A stretch of 21,456 nt of DNA, from positions 1 to 21,456 of the forward strand of contig CALGWX010000267.1 in assembly GCA_937936215.1 (NCBI GenBank), in the 5' to 3' direction. A model generated the notes under the pieces. The model saw only the letters and a program-made list of their open reading frames with translations. It did no database searches and was not told where the DNA came from. How positions within the stretch are numbered: the stretch's first letter is position 1; each line of letters opens with the position of its first letter. The stretch is from an uncultured Burkholderiaceae bacterium (GTDB lineage: Bacteria > Pseudomonadota > Gammaproteobacteria > Burkholderiales > Burkholderiaceae_F). Below, one piece after another: positions 6,960-14,135 of the stretch. The translations under genes and the position numbers were made by a program.

Positions 6960-7955
6960 ATGAACCTGCTGTGGTTGCAGTCGGGCGGATGTGGCGGCTG
7001 CTCGATGTCGCTGCTGAGCCACCCGGCGTCCGACCTCTTTGCGCTGCTGCAGGGCGCGGGCATCGAGGTCGCCTGGCATCCGAGCTTGTCGGAGCAGTCC
7101 GCCGACGAGGTGCTCGCGCTGCTGGCGGCGTTCGAACGCGAAGACATCGCGCTCGACCTGTTGTGCGTCGAAGGTTCGCTGCTGCGCGGACCCGAGGGCA
7201 GCGGCGGCTTCCACCGCATGGCCGGCAGCGGGAGGCCGATGGTCGAGGTGGTCGCCGCGCTTGCCGCACGCGCGCTTCACGTGTTGGCGATCGGAACCTG
7301 CGCGGCGTACGGCGGTATCACCTCGGCGGGCAACAACCCTGCCGATGCCTGCGGGCTGCAGTACGACGGCGACGTGCGAGGCGGTGTGCTCGGCGCCGGG
7401 TTTCGCGCCCGTGGCGGGCTGCCGGTGATCAACGTCGCGGGTTGCCCGACGCATCCGGGCTGGATCGTCGAAACGCTGCTGGCACTCGGCCTCGGCGACC
7501 TGCGCGAGCAAGACCTCGACGCACTCGGGCGGCCTCGCTTCTACGCCGAGCGACTCGTGCATCACGGCTGCCCGCGCAACGAGTTCTACGAGTTCAAGGC
7601 GAGCGCCGAGAAGCCGTCGGACCAAGGCTGCCTGATGGAGCACATGGGCTGCAAGGGCACGCAAGCGCACGCCGACTGCAACACACGGCCGTGGAACGGC
7701 GAAGGATCGTGCCTGCGCGGGGGCTATCCCTGCATCGCCTGCACCGAACCGGGATTCGAGGAACCCGGGCATCCCTTCTTTCAAACACCCAAGATCGCGG
7801 GCATTCCGATCGGCCTGCCTTCGGACATGCCGAAGGCGTGGTTCGTCGCGCTGGGCGCGCTGTCGAAGTCGGCCACGCCGCGCCGCGTGCGCGAGAACGC
7901 GGTGTCGTTCCGCGCGAGCGTGCCGCCGGCGATCCGCAAGACGGGCCTCAAGTAG
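6960..7955 (+). CDS. hoxB: Regulatory (H2-sensing) hydrogenase small subunit HoxB/HupU
   Basis: 331 residues from ATG 6960. Unlike HupS it starts directly with the Fe-S domain (LWLQSGGCGGC) and has no Tat signal and no C-terminal membrane segment, so it stays in the cytoplasm. Proximal cluster cysteines are 11, 14, 114 and 162; the two extra cysteines of HupS2 are replaced by glycines (13 and 119), so it has the ordinary four-cysteine cluster. Distal ligands fit His201/202, Cys204, Cys224 and Cys231; medial ligands fit Cys240, Cys258 and Cys261. With HoxC it forms the H2 receptor that signals to HoxJ. It is sandwiched between hoxA and hoxC with very short gaps, which supports the sensor role over an energy-yielding one. 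Confidence 0.96.
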   Translation: MNLLWLQSGGCGGCSMSLLSHPASDLFALLQGAGIEVAWHPSLSEQSADEVLALLAAFEREDIALDLLCVEGSLLRGPEGSGGFHRMAGSGRPMVEVVAALAARALHVLAIGTCAAYGGITSAGNNPADACGLQYDGDVRGGVLGAGFRARGGLPVINVAGCPTHPGWIVETLLALGLGDLREQDLDALGRPRFYAERLVHHGCPRNEFYEFKASAEKPSDQGCLMEHMGCKGTQAHADCNTRPWNGEGSCLRGGYPCIACTEPGFEEPGHPFFQTPKIAGIPIGLPSDMPKAWFVALGALSKSATPRRVRENAVSFRASVPPAIRKTGLK

Positions 7956-7965
7956 GCCGCCGGCG

Positions 7966-9405
7966 ATGTCGCGCCTCGTTGTCGGGCCGTTCAACCGGGT
8001 CGAAGGCGATCTCGAGGTCACGCTCGATGTCGATGACGGACGCATCGCGGCCGCACGCGTGAACTCGCCGCTGTTCCGCGGCTTCGAGCAGATCCTGATC
8101 GGCAAGCATCCGATGGATGCGCTGACCTTCGTGCCTCGCATCTGCGGTATCTGCTCGGTTGCGCAATCGGCGGCGGCGGCCAGTGCGCTGGCCGCCGCCG
8201 CGGCGATCCGGCCCCAGCCGAACGGCCAGATCTGCGCGGCGCTGACGCTGGCGGTCGAGAACGTCGCCGATCACCTTTCGCACTTCGTACTGTTTTTCAT
8301 GCCGGATTTCGCGCGCGCCGAATACGCCGGCCGTCACTGGCATGCGCCGATGGTCCGGCGCTTTCGCGCGATCAGCGGCGAGGCGCGGCAAGAGGCGTTG
8401 CCTGCGCGCGCAAAGCTTTTGCAGTGCCTCGCTTTCCTCGCCGGCAAATGGCCGCACACCGGGTCGCTGCAACCGGGCGGCACGGCCCAGCCGGTCGGGC
8501 CGTCGGAGCGGCTGCGCATCTACGCGCTGCTGCGCGAGTTCCGCGCGTTTGCGGAACGCGTGCTGTTCGGCGCTTCGCTCGAAGCGGTGGCCTCGATCGA
8601 GACGACATCGGCGCTGCGGGCGTGGGCAGGTCAAGCGACGCGCGGCGACTTCGGTCGCTTTCTGATGGTCGCCGACGATCTGGATCTTTGGCACTGCGGC
8701 CGCGCCGATGACCGCTTCCTCAGTTACGGCGCCTACGCGCTGCCGGAGGGCCACTTGTTTCCCGGCGGCGTGTGGGACGGCGGTGCGCAGGCGTTCGACG
8801 CCGCCGAGATCGCCGAGGACGTCAGCCATGCGTGGATGGGCGGCGAAGAAGTCCTCGCACCTTCGGCCGGCGTGACGGAACCGCAACCCGACAAGGCGGG
8901 CGCGTACACGTGGTGCAAGGCGCCGCGTCTGCGCGGACGGACGATGGAAGTCGGGGCGCTCGCACGGCAGATGGTCGCCGGACATCCGCTGGTGCGCGAT
9001 CTCGTCGCGCAACACGGCGGTAGCGTTGCGGCACGGGTGGTCGCGCGGTTGCTGGAAATTGCGTTGCTCGTACCCGCGATGGAGCGCTGGACGCTGCGCA
9101 TCGAGCCGGAACAGCCTTTTTGCGATCAGGTCACGCTGCCCGACGAGGGGCAAGCCGCCGGGCTCGTCGAAGCGGCGCGCGGATCGCTCGGCCACTGGCT
9201 GAGCATCCGTGGCGGCAGGCTCGTCCGTTACCAGATCGTCGCGCCGACGACGTGGAATTTTTCGCCGCGCGACCGGCTCGGCGCCCCCGGCCCGCTGGAA
9301 ACGGCGCTCGTCGGATTGCCGGTGCCCGCGAACGGATCCGTGCCCGCGCGGGTGCAGCACGTGGTGCGGTCATTCGATCCCTGCATGGTGTGCACCGTGC
9401 ATTGA
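7966..9405 (+). CDS. hoxC: Regulatory hydrogenase large subunit HoxC/HupV
   Basis: 479 residues. The N-terminal NiFe motif is RICGICSVAQ (Cys60, Cys63), with Gln67 where catalytic uptake enzymes have His, as is usual for sensor hydrogenases. The C-terminal motif DPCMVCTVH supplies Cys473 and Cys476, and the stop codon follows the His immediately. There is thus no tail to cut off, so this subunit should mature without HupD, a hallmark of the HoxBC/HupUV receptor. It binds H2 at its NiFe site and acts with HoxB and the kinase HoxJ. The start ATG 7966 lies 10 bases after the hoxB stop. Confidence 0.96.
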   Translation: MSRLVVGPFNRVEGDLEVTLDVDDGRIAAARVNSPLFRGFEQILIGKHPMDALTFVPRICGICSVAQSAAAASALAAAAAIRPQPNGQICAALTLAVENVADHLSHFVLFFMPDFARAEYAGRHWHAPMVRRFRAISGEARQEALPARAKLLQCLAFLAGKWPHTGSLQPGGTAQPVGPSERLRIYALLREFRAFAERVLFGASLEAVASIETTSALRAWAGQATRGDFGRFLMVADDLDLWHCGRADDRFLSYGAYALPEGHLFPGGVWDGGAQAFDAAEIAEDVSHAWMGGEEVLAPSAGVTEPQPDKAGAYTWCKAPRLRGRTMEVGALARQMVAGHPLVRDLVAQHGGSVAARVVARLLEIALLVPAMERWTLRIEPEQPFCDQVTLPDEGQAAGLVEAARGSLGHWLSIRGGRLVRYQIVAPTTWNFSPRDRLGAPGPLETALVGLPVPANGSVPARVQHVVRSFDPCMVCTVH

Positions 9406-9411
9406 ACGGCG

Positions 9412-10764
9412 ATGGAACCGCGCCGACTCAGCCGCGATCAGCCGATGCCCGCGGGTCCGCTGCGCGGGCCGGATGGCGTCGACGATCAGGCGTGGGTCAG
9501 CGTGATCCAGAAAATGGACGAGGTCTACGCCGACCTGCTGCGCTATGAAGTCGAACTCGAGGAGAAGAACGCCGCGCTGGAAGAGAAACAGCGCTTCATC
9601 GCGTCGATCCTGGGCTCGATGTCGGACATCCTGGTCGTCTGCGACCGGGTCGGCACGATCCAGGACGTGAACGCGTCGCTCGTGCAGCTGACCGGGCGCA
9701 GCGAGCAGGCCCTGCGCGGCGCGTCGGTGCTCGATCTGTTTGCCGAAACGGCTGCGCGCGATCTGGTGCGGCGGATCATCCAGGAGGGTCAACCGCGCCA
9801 CGACTGCGAACTGACGATCACCACCGCCGGCGGGCAGACGACGGCGATGTCGCTGAACTTCACGGCGCGCGTGTCGGCCGCGGGCAAGCTCGTGGGCAGC
9901 GTGATCACCGGGCGTCCGGTCGGCGAGTTACGCCGTGCGTACGAGGCGCTGCGCGTGGCGCACGAAGAACTGAAGCGCACGCAGCAGCAGCTGCTGCATG
10001 TCGAGAAGATGGCGTCGCTCGGGCGGCTGGTCGCCGGTGTGGCGCACGAACTGAACAATCCGCTCAGCTTCGTGCTCGGAAACGTGCACGCGATCCGCCG
10101 CTACGCGCAGCGCCTTCACAAGTATCTGGAACGGCTACATGCCGGCGCAGCGCCGGCGGAAGTGGAGCGCTTGCGCGAAGAGTTGCGGATCGACCGCATC
10201 GTCGCCGATCTCGAGCCGCTGATCGACGGGACGGTCGAGGGTGCCGAGCGCTCGCGCGCCATCGTCGACAGCCTGAAGCGATTCTCGGCGATGGATCGCG
10301 AGGAATCGACGAACTTCGATTTGGCGGAAATCGTCGAGCGCGCGGTGCACTGGGTGCAGAAGGCCGCACCAACGCGGTTCGACGTGCGCGTGCGTATGGC
10401 ACCGGGCATCGAGATCGCCGGCTCGCCTTCGCAACTGCAGCAAGTGGTGATGAATCTCGTCAACAACGCGCTCGACGCGGTTGCCGGGCGGACGGTGCAG
10501 CGTCTGGACATCGAGGCGACGTGCCAAGGCGGTCGGGTCGACGTCACGTTCCACGACAGCGGGCCCGGGATCGCGCAGGATGTGCTGCCGCGCGTGTTCG
10601 ACCCGTTTTTCACGACCAAACCGGTCGGCAAGGGGACAGGGCTGGGGCTATCGATCAGCTACGGCATCGTGCAGCGGCATGGCGGGAACCTGGCTGCGAG
10701 CAATCATCCGGAGGGCGGTGCGCTGTTCACGATGACCTTGCCGCTGGCGCGGGAAAGCCGCTAG
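9412..10764 (+). CDS. hoxJ: PAS-domain sensor histidine kinase HoxJ/HupT
   Basis: 450 residues, no membrane segments. A coiled stretch (about 40-62) leads into a PAS domain (about 62-170), followed by a second coiled linker and the kinase core. The phospho-acceptor is His212 in GVAHELNNP. ATP-binding motifs are the N-box MNLVNNALD (347-355), DSGPGIA (382-388) and GKGTGLGLS (406-414), all intact. In relatives the kinase contacts the HoxBC receptor through its PAS region and phosphorylates HoxA in the absence of H2. A point change in the HoxJ of Ralstonia eutropha H16 blocks this signal; the visible motifs here look functional. Start taken at ATG 9412, six bases after hoxC; ATG 9445 is possible. 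It ends the regulatory operon. Confidence 0.95.
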   Translation: MEPRRLSRDQPMPAGPLRGPDGVDDQAWVSVIQKMDEVYADLLRYEVELEEKNAALEEKQRFIASILGSMSDILVVCDRVGTIQDVNASLVQLTGRSEQALRGASVLDLFAETAARDLVRRIIQEGQPRHDCELTITTAGGQTTAMSLNFTARVSAAGKLVGSVITGRPVGELRRAYEALRVAHEELKRTQQQLLHVEKMASLGRLVAGVAHELNNPLSFVLGNVHAIRRYAQRLHKYLERLHAGAAPAEVERLREELRIDRIVADLEPLIDGTVEGAERSRAIVDSLKRFSAMDREESTNFDLAEIVERAVHWVQKAAPTRFDVRVRMAPGIEIAGSPSQLQQVVMNLVNNALDAVAGRTVQRLDIEATCQGGRVDVTFHDSGPGIAQDVLPRVFDPFFTTKPVGKGTGLGLSISYGIVQRHGGNLAASNHPEGGALFTMTLPLARESR

Positions 10765-10822
10765 CCACTCGATGCGCATCTGTGAAAGCGCGCTTGCCAT
10801 CGGCGGCGCCGGGCCGCGATGG

Positions 10823-10835
10823 CAAATCCCTGATT
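10823..10835 (-). promoter_or_regulatory. Possible IHF-binding site upstream of the hupD promoter
   Basis: CAAATCCCTGATT matches the reverse of the IHF consensus (YAANNNNTTGATW) with one mismatch. It is centred about 27 bases before the -24 element, a spot where IHF bending commonly assists sigma-54 activators. The consensus is short and chance matches are common, so this is weak support. Confidence 0.25.
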
Positions 10836-10854
10836 TCGATCGACATGCCGACGA

Positions 10855-10870
10855 TGGCACGTGTCTGGCT
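10855..10870 (+). promoter_or_regulatory. Sigma-54 promoter for the hupD-K / hyp maturation operon
   Basis: TGGCACG (10855-10861), four bases, then TGGCT (10866-10870) against the consensus TGGCACG-N4-TTGCA/T. The GG and GC dinucleotides (10856-10857 and 10868-10869) are exactly ten bases apart, as sigma-54 requires, with one mismatch in total. It lies in an intergenic gap and points at hupD. Transcription would start near 10881. A HoxA activator with intact GAFTGA is encoded just upstream. Confidence 0.65.
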
Positions 10871-11063
10871 TGGGTGAAACCCGCTGGCGTAGGTCAAAAG
10901 CTGGCCGAGCCGGACATGACGCGGCTGCGAAGAAAACGATCGGGTATTTGCGGCCGAGCGCGCGCCGGCCACGAGGCCAGATGCGGTCCGAGCGCTCGCA
11001 CGCTTGAAGCGGTTGACGGTAATCAATGCGCAGGCCCACTGGGGAAGTACTTTTCGCCCGGAC

Positions 11064-11729
11064 ATGTGTAACGCGACCTGTAACGCCCCGCACGGGCATG
11101 CTGCCCAAGTTCTGGTGCTCGGTATCGGCAACGTGCTGTGGGCCGACGAGGGTTTCGGCGTGCGCGCGGTCGAGGCGCTGCACGACGCCTACGAGATGCC
11201 TGCCGACGTCGAACTGCTCGACGGCGGCACGCAAGGTCTGCTGTTGCTCGACCCGGTTTGCTCGGCGCGCCGGGTGCTCGTCTTCGACGCGATCGATTTC
11301 GGGCTTGCACCGGGCACACTGCGCGTGCTGCGCGATCGCGAAGTACCGGCATGGGCCGGAACGAAGATGAGCCTGCACCAGCAGAGCTTCCACGAGCTGC
11401 TCGCGATCGCCGATCTGCAGGGTCGCTTCCCGGCGTCGCTGACGCTGATCGGCGTGCAGCCCGAACGGCTCGCCGACTTCGGCGGCAGCCTCAGCGAAGC
11501 CGTGCGCGCGCAGCTTGCGCCGGCGGTCGCTGCGGCGGTCGAGGAACTGGCCGCGTGGGGCTACGCGCCGCGCGCGCGCAGCTCGCCGCCGGCGCAGCGG
11601 CTGAACGCCGCGGCGCTCCGGCTGGACGCTTACGAATCGGGCCGGCCGCCGGAAGAGCTCGCCTGCCGTCACGGCGACGCCCGCTTTCTGAACATCCGTC
11701 ACGCGCTGCTCGCGAAGGAGGATCGCTGA
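11064..11729 (+). CDS. hupD: Hydrogenase maturation endopeptidase HupD/HoxM/HyaD
   Basis: 221 residues from ATG 11064. It cleaves the C-terminal tail of the large subunit after nickel insertion, in the cytoplasm. The family N-terminus VLVLGIGNVLWADEGFG supplies Glu29; VFD supplies Asp75; MSLHQQSF supplies His105. These correspond to the nickel-sensing triad Glu16, Asp62 and His93 of E. coli HybD, with nearly the same spacing. The start is uncertain: ATG 11064 has no clear ribosome site, and TTG 11004 would add 20 residues. Either way the protein carries more residues before the core than usual, including two cysteines. A long C-terminal extension (about 165-221) follows the protease core. The stop overlaps the hupF start as TGATG. 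Confidence 0.93.
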   Translation: MCNATCNAPHGHAAQVLVLGIGNVLWADEGFGVRAVEALHDAYEMPADVELLDGGTQGLLLLDPVCSARRVLVFDAIDFGLAPGTLRVLRDREVPAWAGTKMSLHQQSFHELLAIADLQGRFPASLTLIGVQPERLADFGGSLSEAVRAQLAPAVAAAVEELAAWGYAPRARSSPPAQRLNAAALRLDAYESGRPPEELACRHGDARFLNIRHALLAKEDR

Positions 11730-12055
11730 TGTGCATCGGCATCCCCATGCGGATCGAAAGCGTCGAGGGCACGCGTGCGGTGGCCGTGCGCGAGATGCCC
11801 GACGGGACGATCGACCGGCAGGTGCTGGACATGCTGATCGTCGGCCCGCAGCCGGCCGGCACCTGGGTGCTGGCCTTCCACGGCGCCGCGCGCCGCGTGC
11901 TCGAGGCGACCGAGGCGAGGCAGATCGACGACGCGCTCGCCGCGCTCGCACTGGCGCTCGACGGCGGCGAGGCGGCAGCACCGGCCCTCGATGCGCTGTT
12001 CGCCGACCTGGTCGACCGCGAGCCGCAGCTGCCGGAACATCTTCGCCAATCCTGA
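11729..12055 (+). CDS. hupF: HypC-family hydrogenase chaperone HupF/HoxL
   Basis: 108 residues starting MCIGIP, with the N-terminal cysteine essential in the HypC/HupF family. It shares its first A with the last base of the hupD stop, so translation is coupled. Compared with HypC at 19123 (74 residues) it has an extra C-terminal part of about 30 residues, rich in Ala and Leu, as HupF/HoxL proteins do. In Ralstonia, HoxL works with HoxV (HupK) to deliver the Fe(CN)2CO unit to the membrane-bound hydrogenase large subunit, and it helps under oxygen. The position in hupDFGHIJK supports HupF over HypC. Confidence 0.93.
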   Translation: MCIGIPMRIESVEGTRAVAVREMPDGTIDRQVLDMLIVGPQPAGTWVLAFHGAARRVLEATEARQIDDALAALALALDGGEAAAPALDALFADLVDREPQLPEHLRQS

Positions 12056-12071
12056 GACGGGAGACCCGCGC

Positions 12072-12542
12072 ATGAACGTGCAAGCCCCCGCCGCCGCGCC
12101 GCGCGCGCTGCACCCGCTGCTGGCGCGGCTGGTCGAGACCACGTCGGCAGCCGTGCTGGAGCCCGACGGCTTCGACGCCTGGGTCAGCGCGCCGGGGCCG
12201 GCGCTGCTGGTGTTCACCGAGGACCCGGTGCTGTATCGGGAAACGCTCGACCTGGCGGTCATCGTGCCCGAGCTGGCGCGGGCGTTCCCGAGCCGCTTCC
12301 GCACCGGCGTGCTGCTGCCGGCGGCGGCGCGCGCGGTCGCGCCGCGTTACGGCTTTCGCCGCTGGCCGGCGCTGGTGCTGCTGAAGGACGGCCGCTATGT
12401 CGGCGCCATCGACGGCCTGCGCGAATGGCAGGTCTTCGTCGACGAGCTGGCCGCGCTGCTGGCCGCCGAGCCCACCCGGCCGCCGGCGATCGGCATCGCC
12501 GTTGCCGCCGCGGGCGAGCCCGCGGGCCGCAGCTGTCACTGA
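12072..12542 (+). CDS. hupG: HyaE/HupG/HoxO-type hydrogenase small-subunit chaperone
   Basis: 156 residues from ATG 12072, with a GGGAG-type site 8-12 bases upstream. The fold is thioredoxin-like but lacks the CxxC redox pair: the matching region reads RYGFRRWPALVLLKDGRYVGAIDGL cut short here to its pattern of a cis-Pro followed by a beta-strand. HyaE/HoxO proteins bind the Tat signal of the small subunit and hold it back until the Fe-S clusters are in place. The likely client is HupS2 and the small subunit of the first module. The C-terminus is an Ala-rich stretch ending in GRSCH. Assignment rests on domain pattern plus operon position. Confidence 0.88.
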   Translation: MNVQAPAAAPRALHPLLARLVETTSAAVLEPDGFDAWVSAPGPALLVFTEDPVLYRETLDLAVIVPELARAFPSRFRTGVLLPAAARAVAPRYGFRRWPALVLLKDGRYVGAIDGLREWQVFVDELAALLAAEPTRPPAIGIAVAAAGEPAGRSCH

Positions 12543-12564
12543 ACGCTGTCGAGAGAGGAAGGCC

Positions 12565-13437
12565 ATGAAAGAGTTCCCGATCCCGGTGCGCTCCGCCAGC
12601 GACATCCTCGGCGCCGGTTCGCAGCCGGTCGACGAAGGCTTCAACTACATGCCGTTCCCGCTCGAGGTGCCGACCTTCTCGATGCCGGAGGTGCCGCACG
12701 ACGCCGACGCCGCCAGCGTGGCCGCCGCGCACCGGCTGCTGTCGCACTTCGTCGACCGAATGGAGGCCGGCGCCAGCCCACGGGTCGACGTGGCCGGGCT
12801 CGCGCCGGCGGTGCTGCGGGTGCTCAACGAGTCGCTCGGCGAGGGCGAGGTCTGCATTCGCGTCAATACGCGCAACGGCGACGGGGCGCAGGTGCGCATC
12901 CAGGAGACGGTCTTTGCCGGGGTGTGGCGCGAGCAGCACCTGCGCGGCGACGGCGCGGTTGCGCACGACTGGCTTTCCGCCTGCGCCGTGCCCCCGTTGG
13001 TGCTCGAGCGCGCGCAGCGCGCCGCCACCGTGCATCTGCCGCAGGTGGAGTTGCCGCCGGGGGCGATGAACTCGCCGGCGCTGTTGACCGAGATCCGCGA
13101 GCACGTCGCCCGCCACAAGCCCGGGCAGCCGGCGCACGTCATCAACCTGACGCTGCTGCCGCTGACGCCGGACGATCACGTCGTGCTCGAACGCGCGGCG
13201 CCGGTCGGGCCGGTGGCGATCATGTCGCGCGGCTTCGGCAACTGCCGCATCACCTCGACGCTGCTACGCAACCTCTGGCGGGTGCAGTACTTCAACAGCA
13301 TGCAGACGTTGATCCTGAACACCTTCGAGGTGGTGGAGATCCCCGAAGTGGTGATCGCGGCCGCTGACGACCTCGCCGACAGCCGCGCGCGCCTGCACGA
13401 ACTGCTCGACTGGATGGGCAGCGGCGGTTGGGCATGA
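12565..13437 (+). CDS. hupH: Hydrogenase expression/formation protein HupH/HoxQ/HyaF
   Basis: 290 residues from ATG 12565, with a GAGAGGAAGG ribosome site. The opening KEFPIPVRSASDILGAGSQ and the central SLGEGEVCIRV and C-terminal GFGNCRITST and VQYFNSMQTLILNTFEV are typical of the HyaF/HupH family. The protein is cytoplasmic with no membrane segment. Family members are needed for small-subunit maturation and act with HupG/HoxO before Tat export; the precise chemistry is not known. The start of hupI overlaps its stop as ATGA (13434-13437). Confidence 0.94.
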   Translation: MKEFPIPVRSASDILGAGSQPVDEGFNYMPFPLEVPTFSMPEVPHDADAASVAAAHRLLSHFVDRMEAGASPRVDVAGLAPAVLRVLNESLGEGEVCIRVNTRNGDGAQVRIQETVFAGVWREQHLRGDGAVAHDWLSACAVPPLVLERAQRAATVHLPQVELPPGAMNSPALLTEIREHVARHKPGQPAHVINLTLLPLTPDDHVVLERAAPVGPVAIMSRGFGNCRITSTLLRNLWRVQYFNSMQTLILNTFEVVEIPEVVIAAADDLADSRARLHELLDWMGSGGWA

Positions 13438-13616
13438 GCGGCAGCCGCAGGCCGAAGTACGAGTGCAAGATCTGCTGGACCGTCTACGACCCCGAGGTCG
13501 GCGACCCTGTCTGGCAGATCCCGCCCGGCACGCCGTTCGAGGACCTGCCGCCGCACTGGACCTGCCCCCACTGCTTCAACGAGAAGACCGGCTTCCTGTT
13601 GCTCGCCGATGACTGA
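13434..13616 (+). CDS. hupI: Rubredoxin HupI/HoxR
   Basis: 60 residues from ATG 13434, overlapping the hupH stop. It is a small iron protein with one Fe held by Cys11 and Cys14 (CKIC) and Cys44 and Cys47 (CPHC). The middle has the rubredoxin pattern YDPEVGDP, PPGTPFEDLP and WTCP. HoxR/HupI rubredoxins are linked to building or keeping the special proximal [4Fe-3S] cluster of the small subunit when cells make hydrogenase in air. Its presence fits the six-cysteine HupS2 here. The alternative TTG 13428 would add two residues and is less likely. The last eight bases overlap hupJ. Confidence 0.95.
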   Translation: MSGSRRPKYECKICWTVYDPEVGDPVWQIPPGTPFEDLPPHWTCPHCFNEKTGFLLLADD

Positions 13617-14133
13617 CCCCGCCGCCTCCCTTGTGGCCGCGCGCGTGCAGGCCGCCTTCGAGCGTGTGCACCGCGAACGAATGACCGGCCTGCCGTTCGT
13701 CAACGAGGCGCTGCGCGTCGAGATGGTCGGCCTGCGCCGCTGGCAGGGGCTGTGGCTCGGCGTGCTGGTCACGCCGTGGTCGATGAACCTGATGCTGCTG
13801 CCGGGCGACGGCGAAGGGCAGCCGGACGCGGCGCCGTGGCCGCGGCTGGTCGCCGGCGAGTACGCGCAGTTCGCGTTTCCGGGCGGCGTGCTGAGCTTCC
13901 TCGGCGGCCGCGAGGGCGAGGCCGGCGAGTACCTGGCGTGTTCGCTGTTCTCGCCGGTGTTCGAGTTCGCCGATCCGGTGGCGGCGCGGCAGATGGCCGA
14001 GGCCTGCCTGCTGGCGCTGCTCGACCCGCAGGCCGCCGCCGAGCAGGCCGCAGCCGCGCGAGCCACGCCGCCGATGAGCCGCCGCCGCTTCCTGCGCGGC
14101 GCAGGCGGCGCGGTGGCAGCGTCGGAACCCTGA
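13609..14133 (+). CDS. hupJ: HybE-family hydrogenase chaperone HupJ/HoxT
   Basis: 174 residues from ATG 13609, overlapping hupI by eight bases. The core has the HybE-domain markers TGLPFVNEAL, VEMVGLRRWQGLWLGVLVTP and WSMNLMLLPG, then FPGG and EYLACSLFSPVFEF. HoxT is needed with HoxR for good hydrogenase activity in air in Ralstonia. The odd point is the C-terminus: residues 157-163 read SRRRFLR followed by GAGGAVAAS, which looks like a Tat twin-arginine motif at the wrong end of the protein. It could imitate the HupS signal peptide. hupK starts two bases after the stop. Confidence 0.92.
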   Translation: MTDPAASLVAARVQAAFERVHRERMTGLPFVNEALRVEMVGLRRWQGLWLGVLVTPWSMNLMLLPGDGEGQPDAAPWPRLVAGEYAQFAFPGGVLSFLGGREGEAGEYLACSLFSPVFEFADPVAARQMAEACLLALLDPQAAAEQAAAARATPPMSRRRFLRGAGGAVAASEP

Positions 14134-14135
14134 TC

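Larger units (their letters stand above)
10765..11063 (+). other. 299-base gap upstream of the maturation operon
   Basis: No supported gene; the one frame open across it (99 codons) has no recognisable motif. It contains a possible IHF-type site (10823-10835, minus orientation), a very good sigma-54 promoter (10855-10870) and about 180 bases of leader before hupD. Composition is lower in GC than the hup/hyp genes that follow, matching the regulatory genes before it. Confidence 0.6.

Noticed and set aside
10772..11071. 99-codon plus-strand frame between hoxJ and hupD
   Set aside because: No motif or ribosome site, and the sigma-54 promoter sits inside it; treated as intergenic.
10761..12644. 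627-codon open frame on the minus strand across hupD-hupG
   Set aside because: It opposes well-recognised genes and a promoter; the translation is low-complexity and resembles no family.
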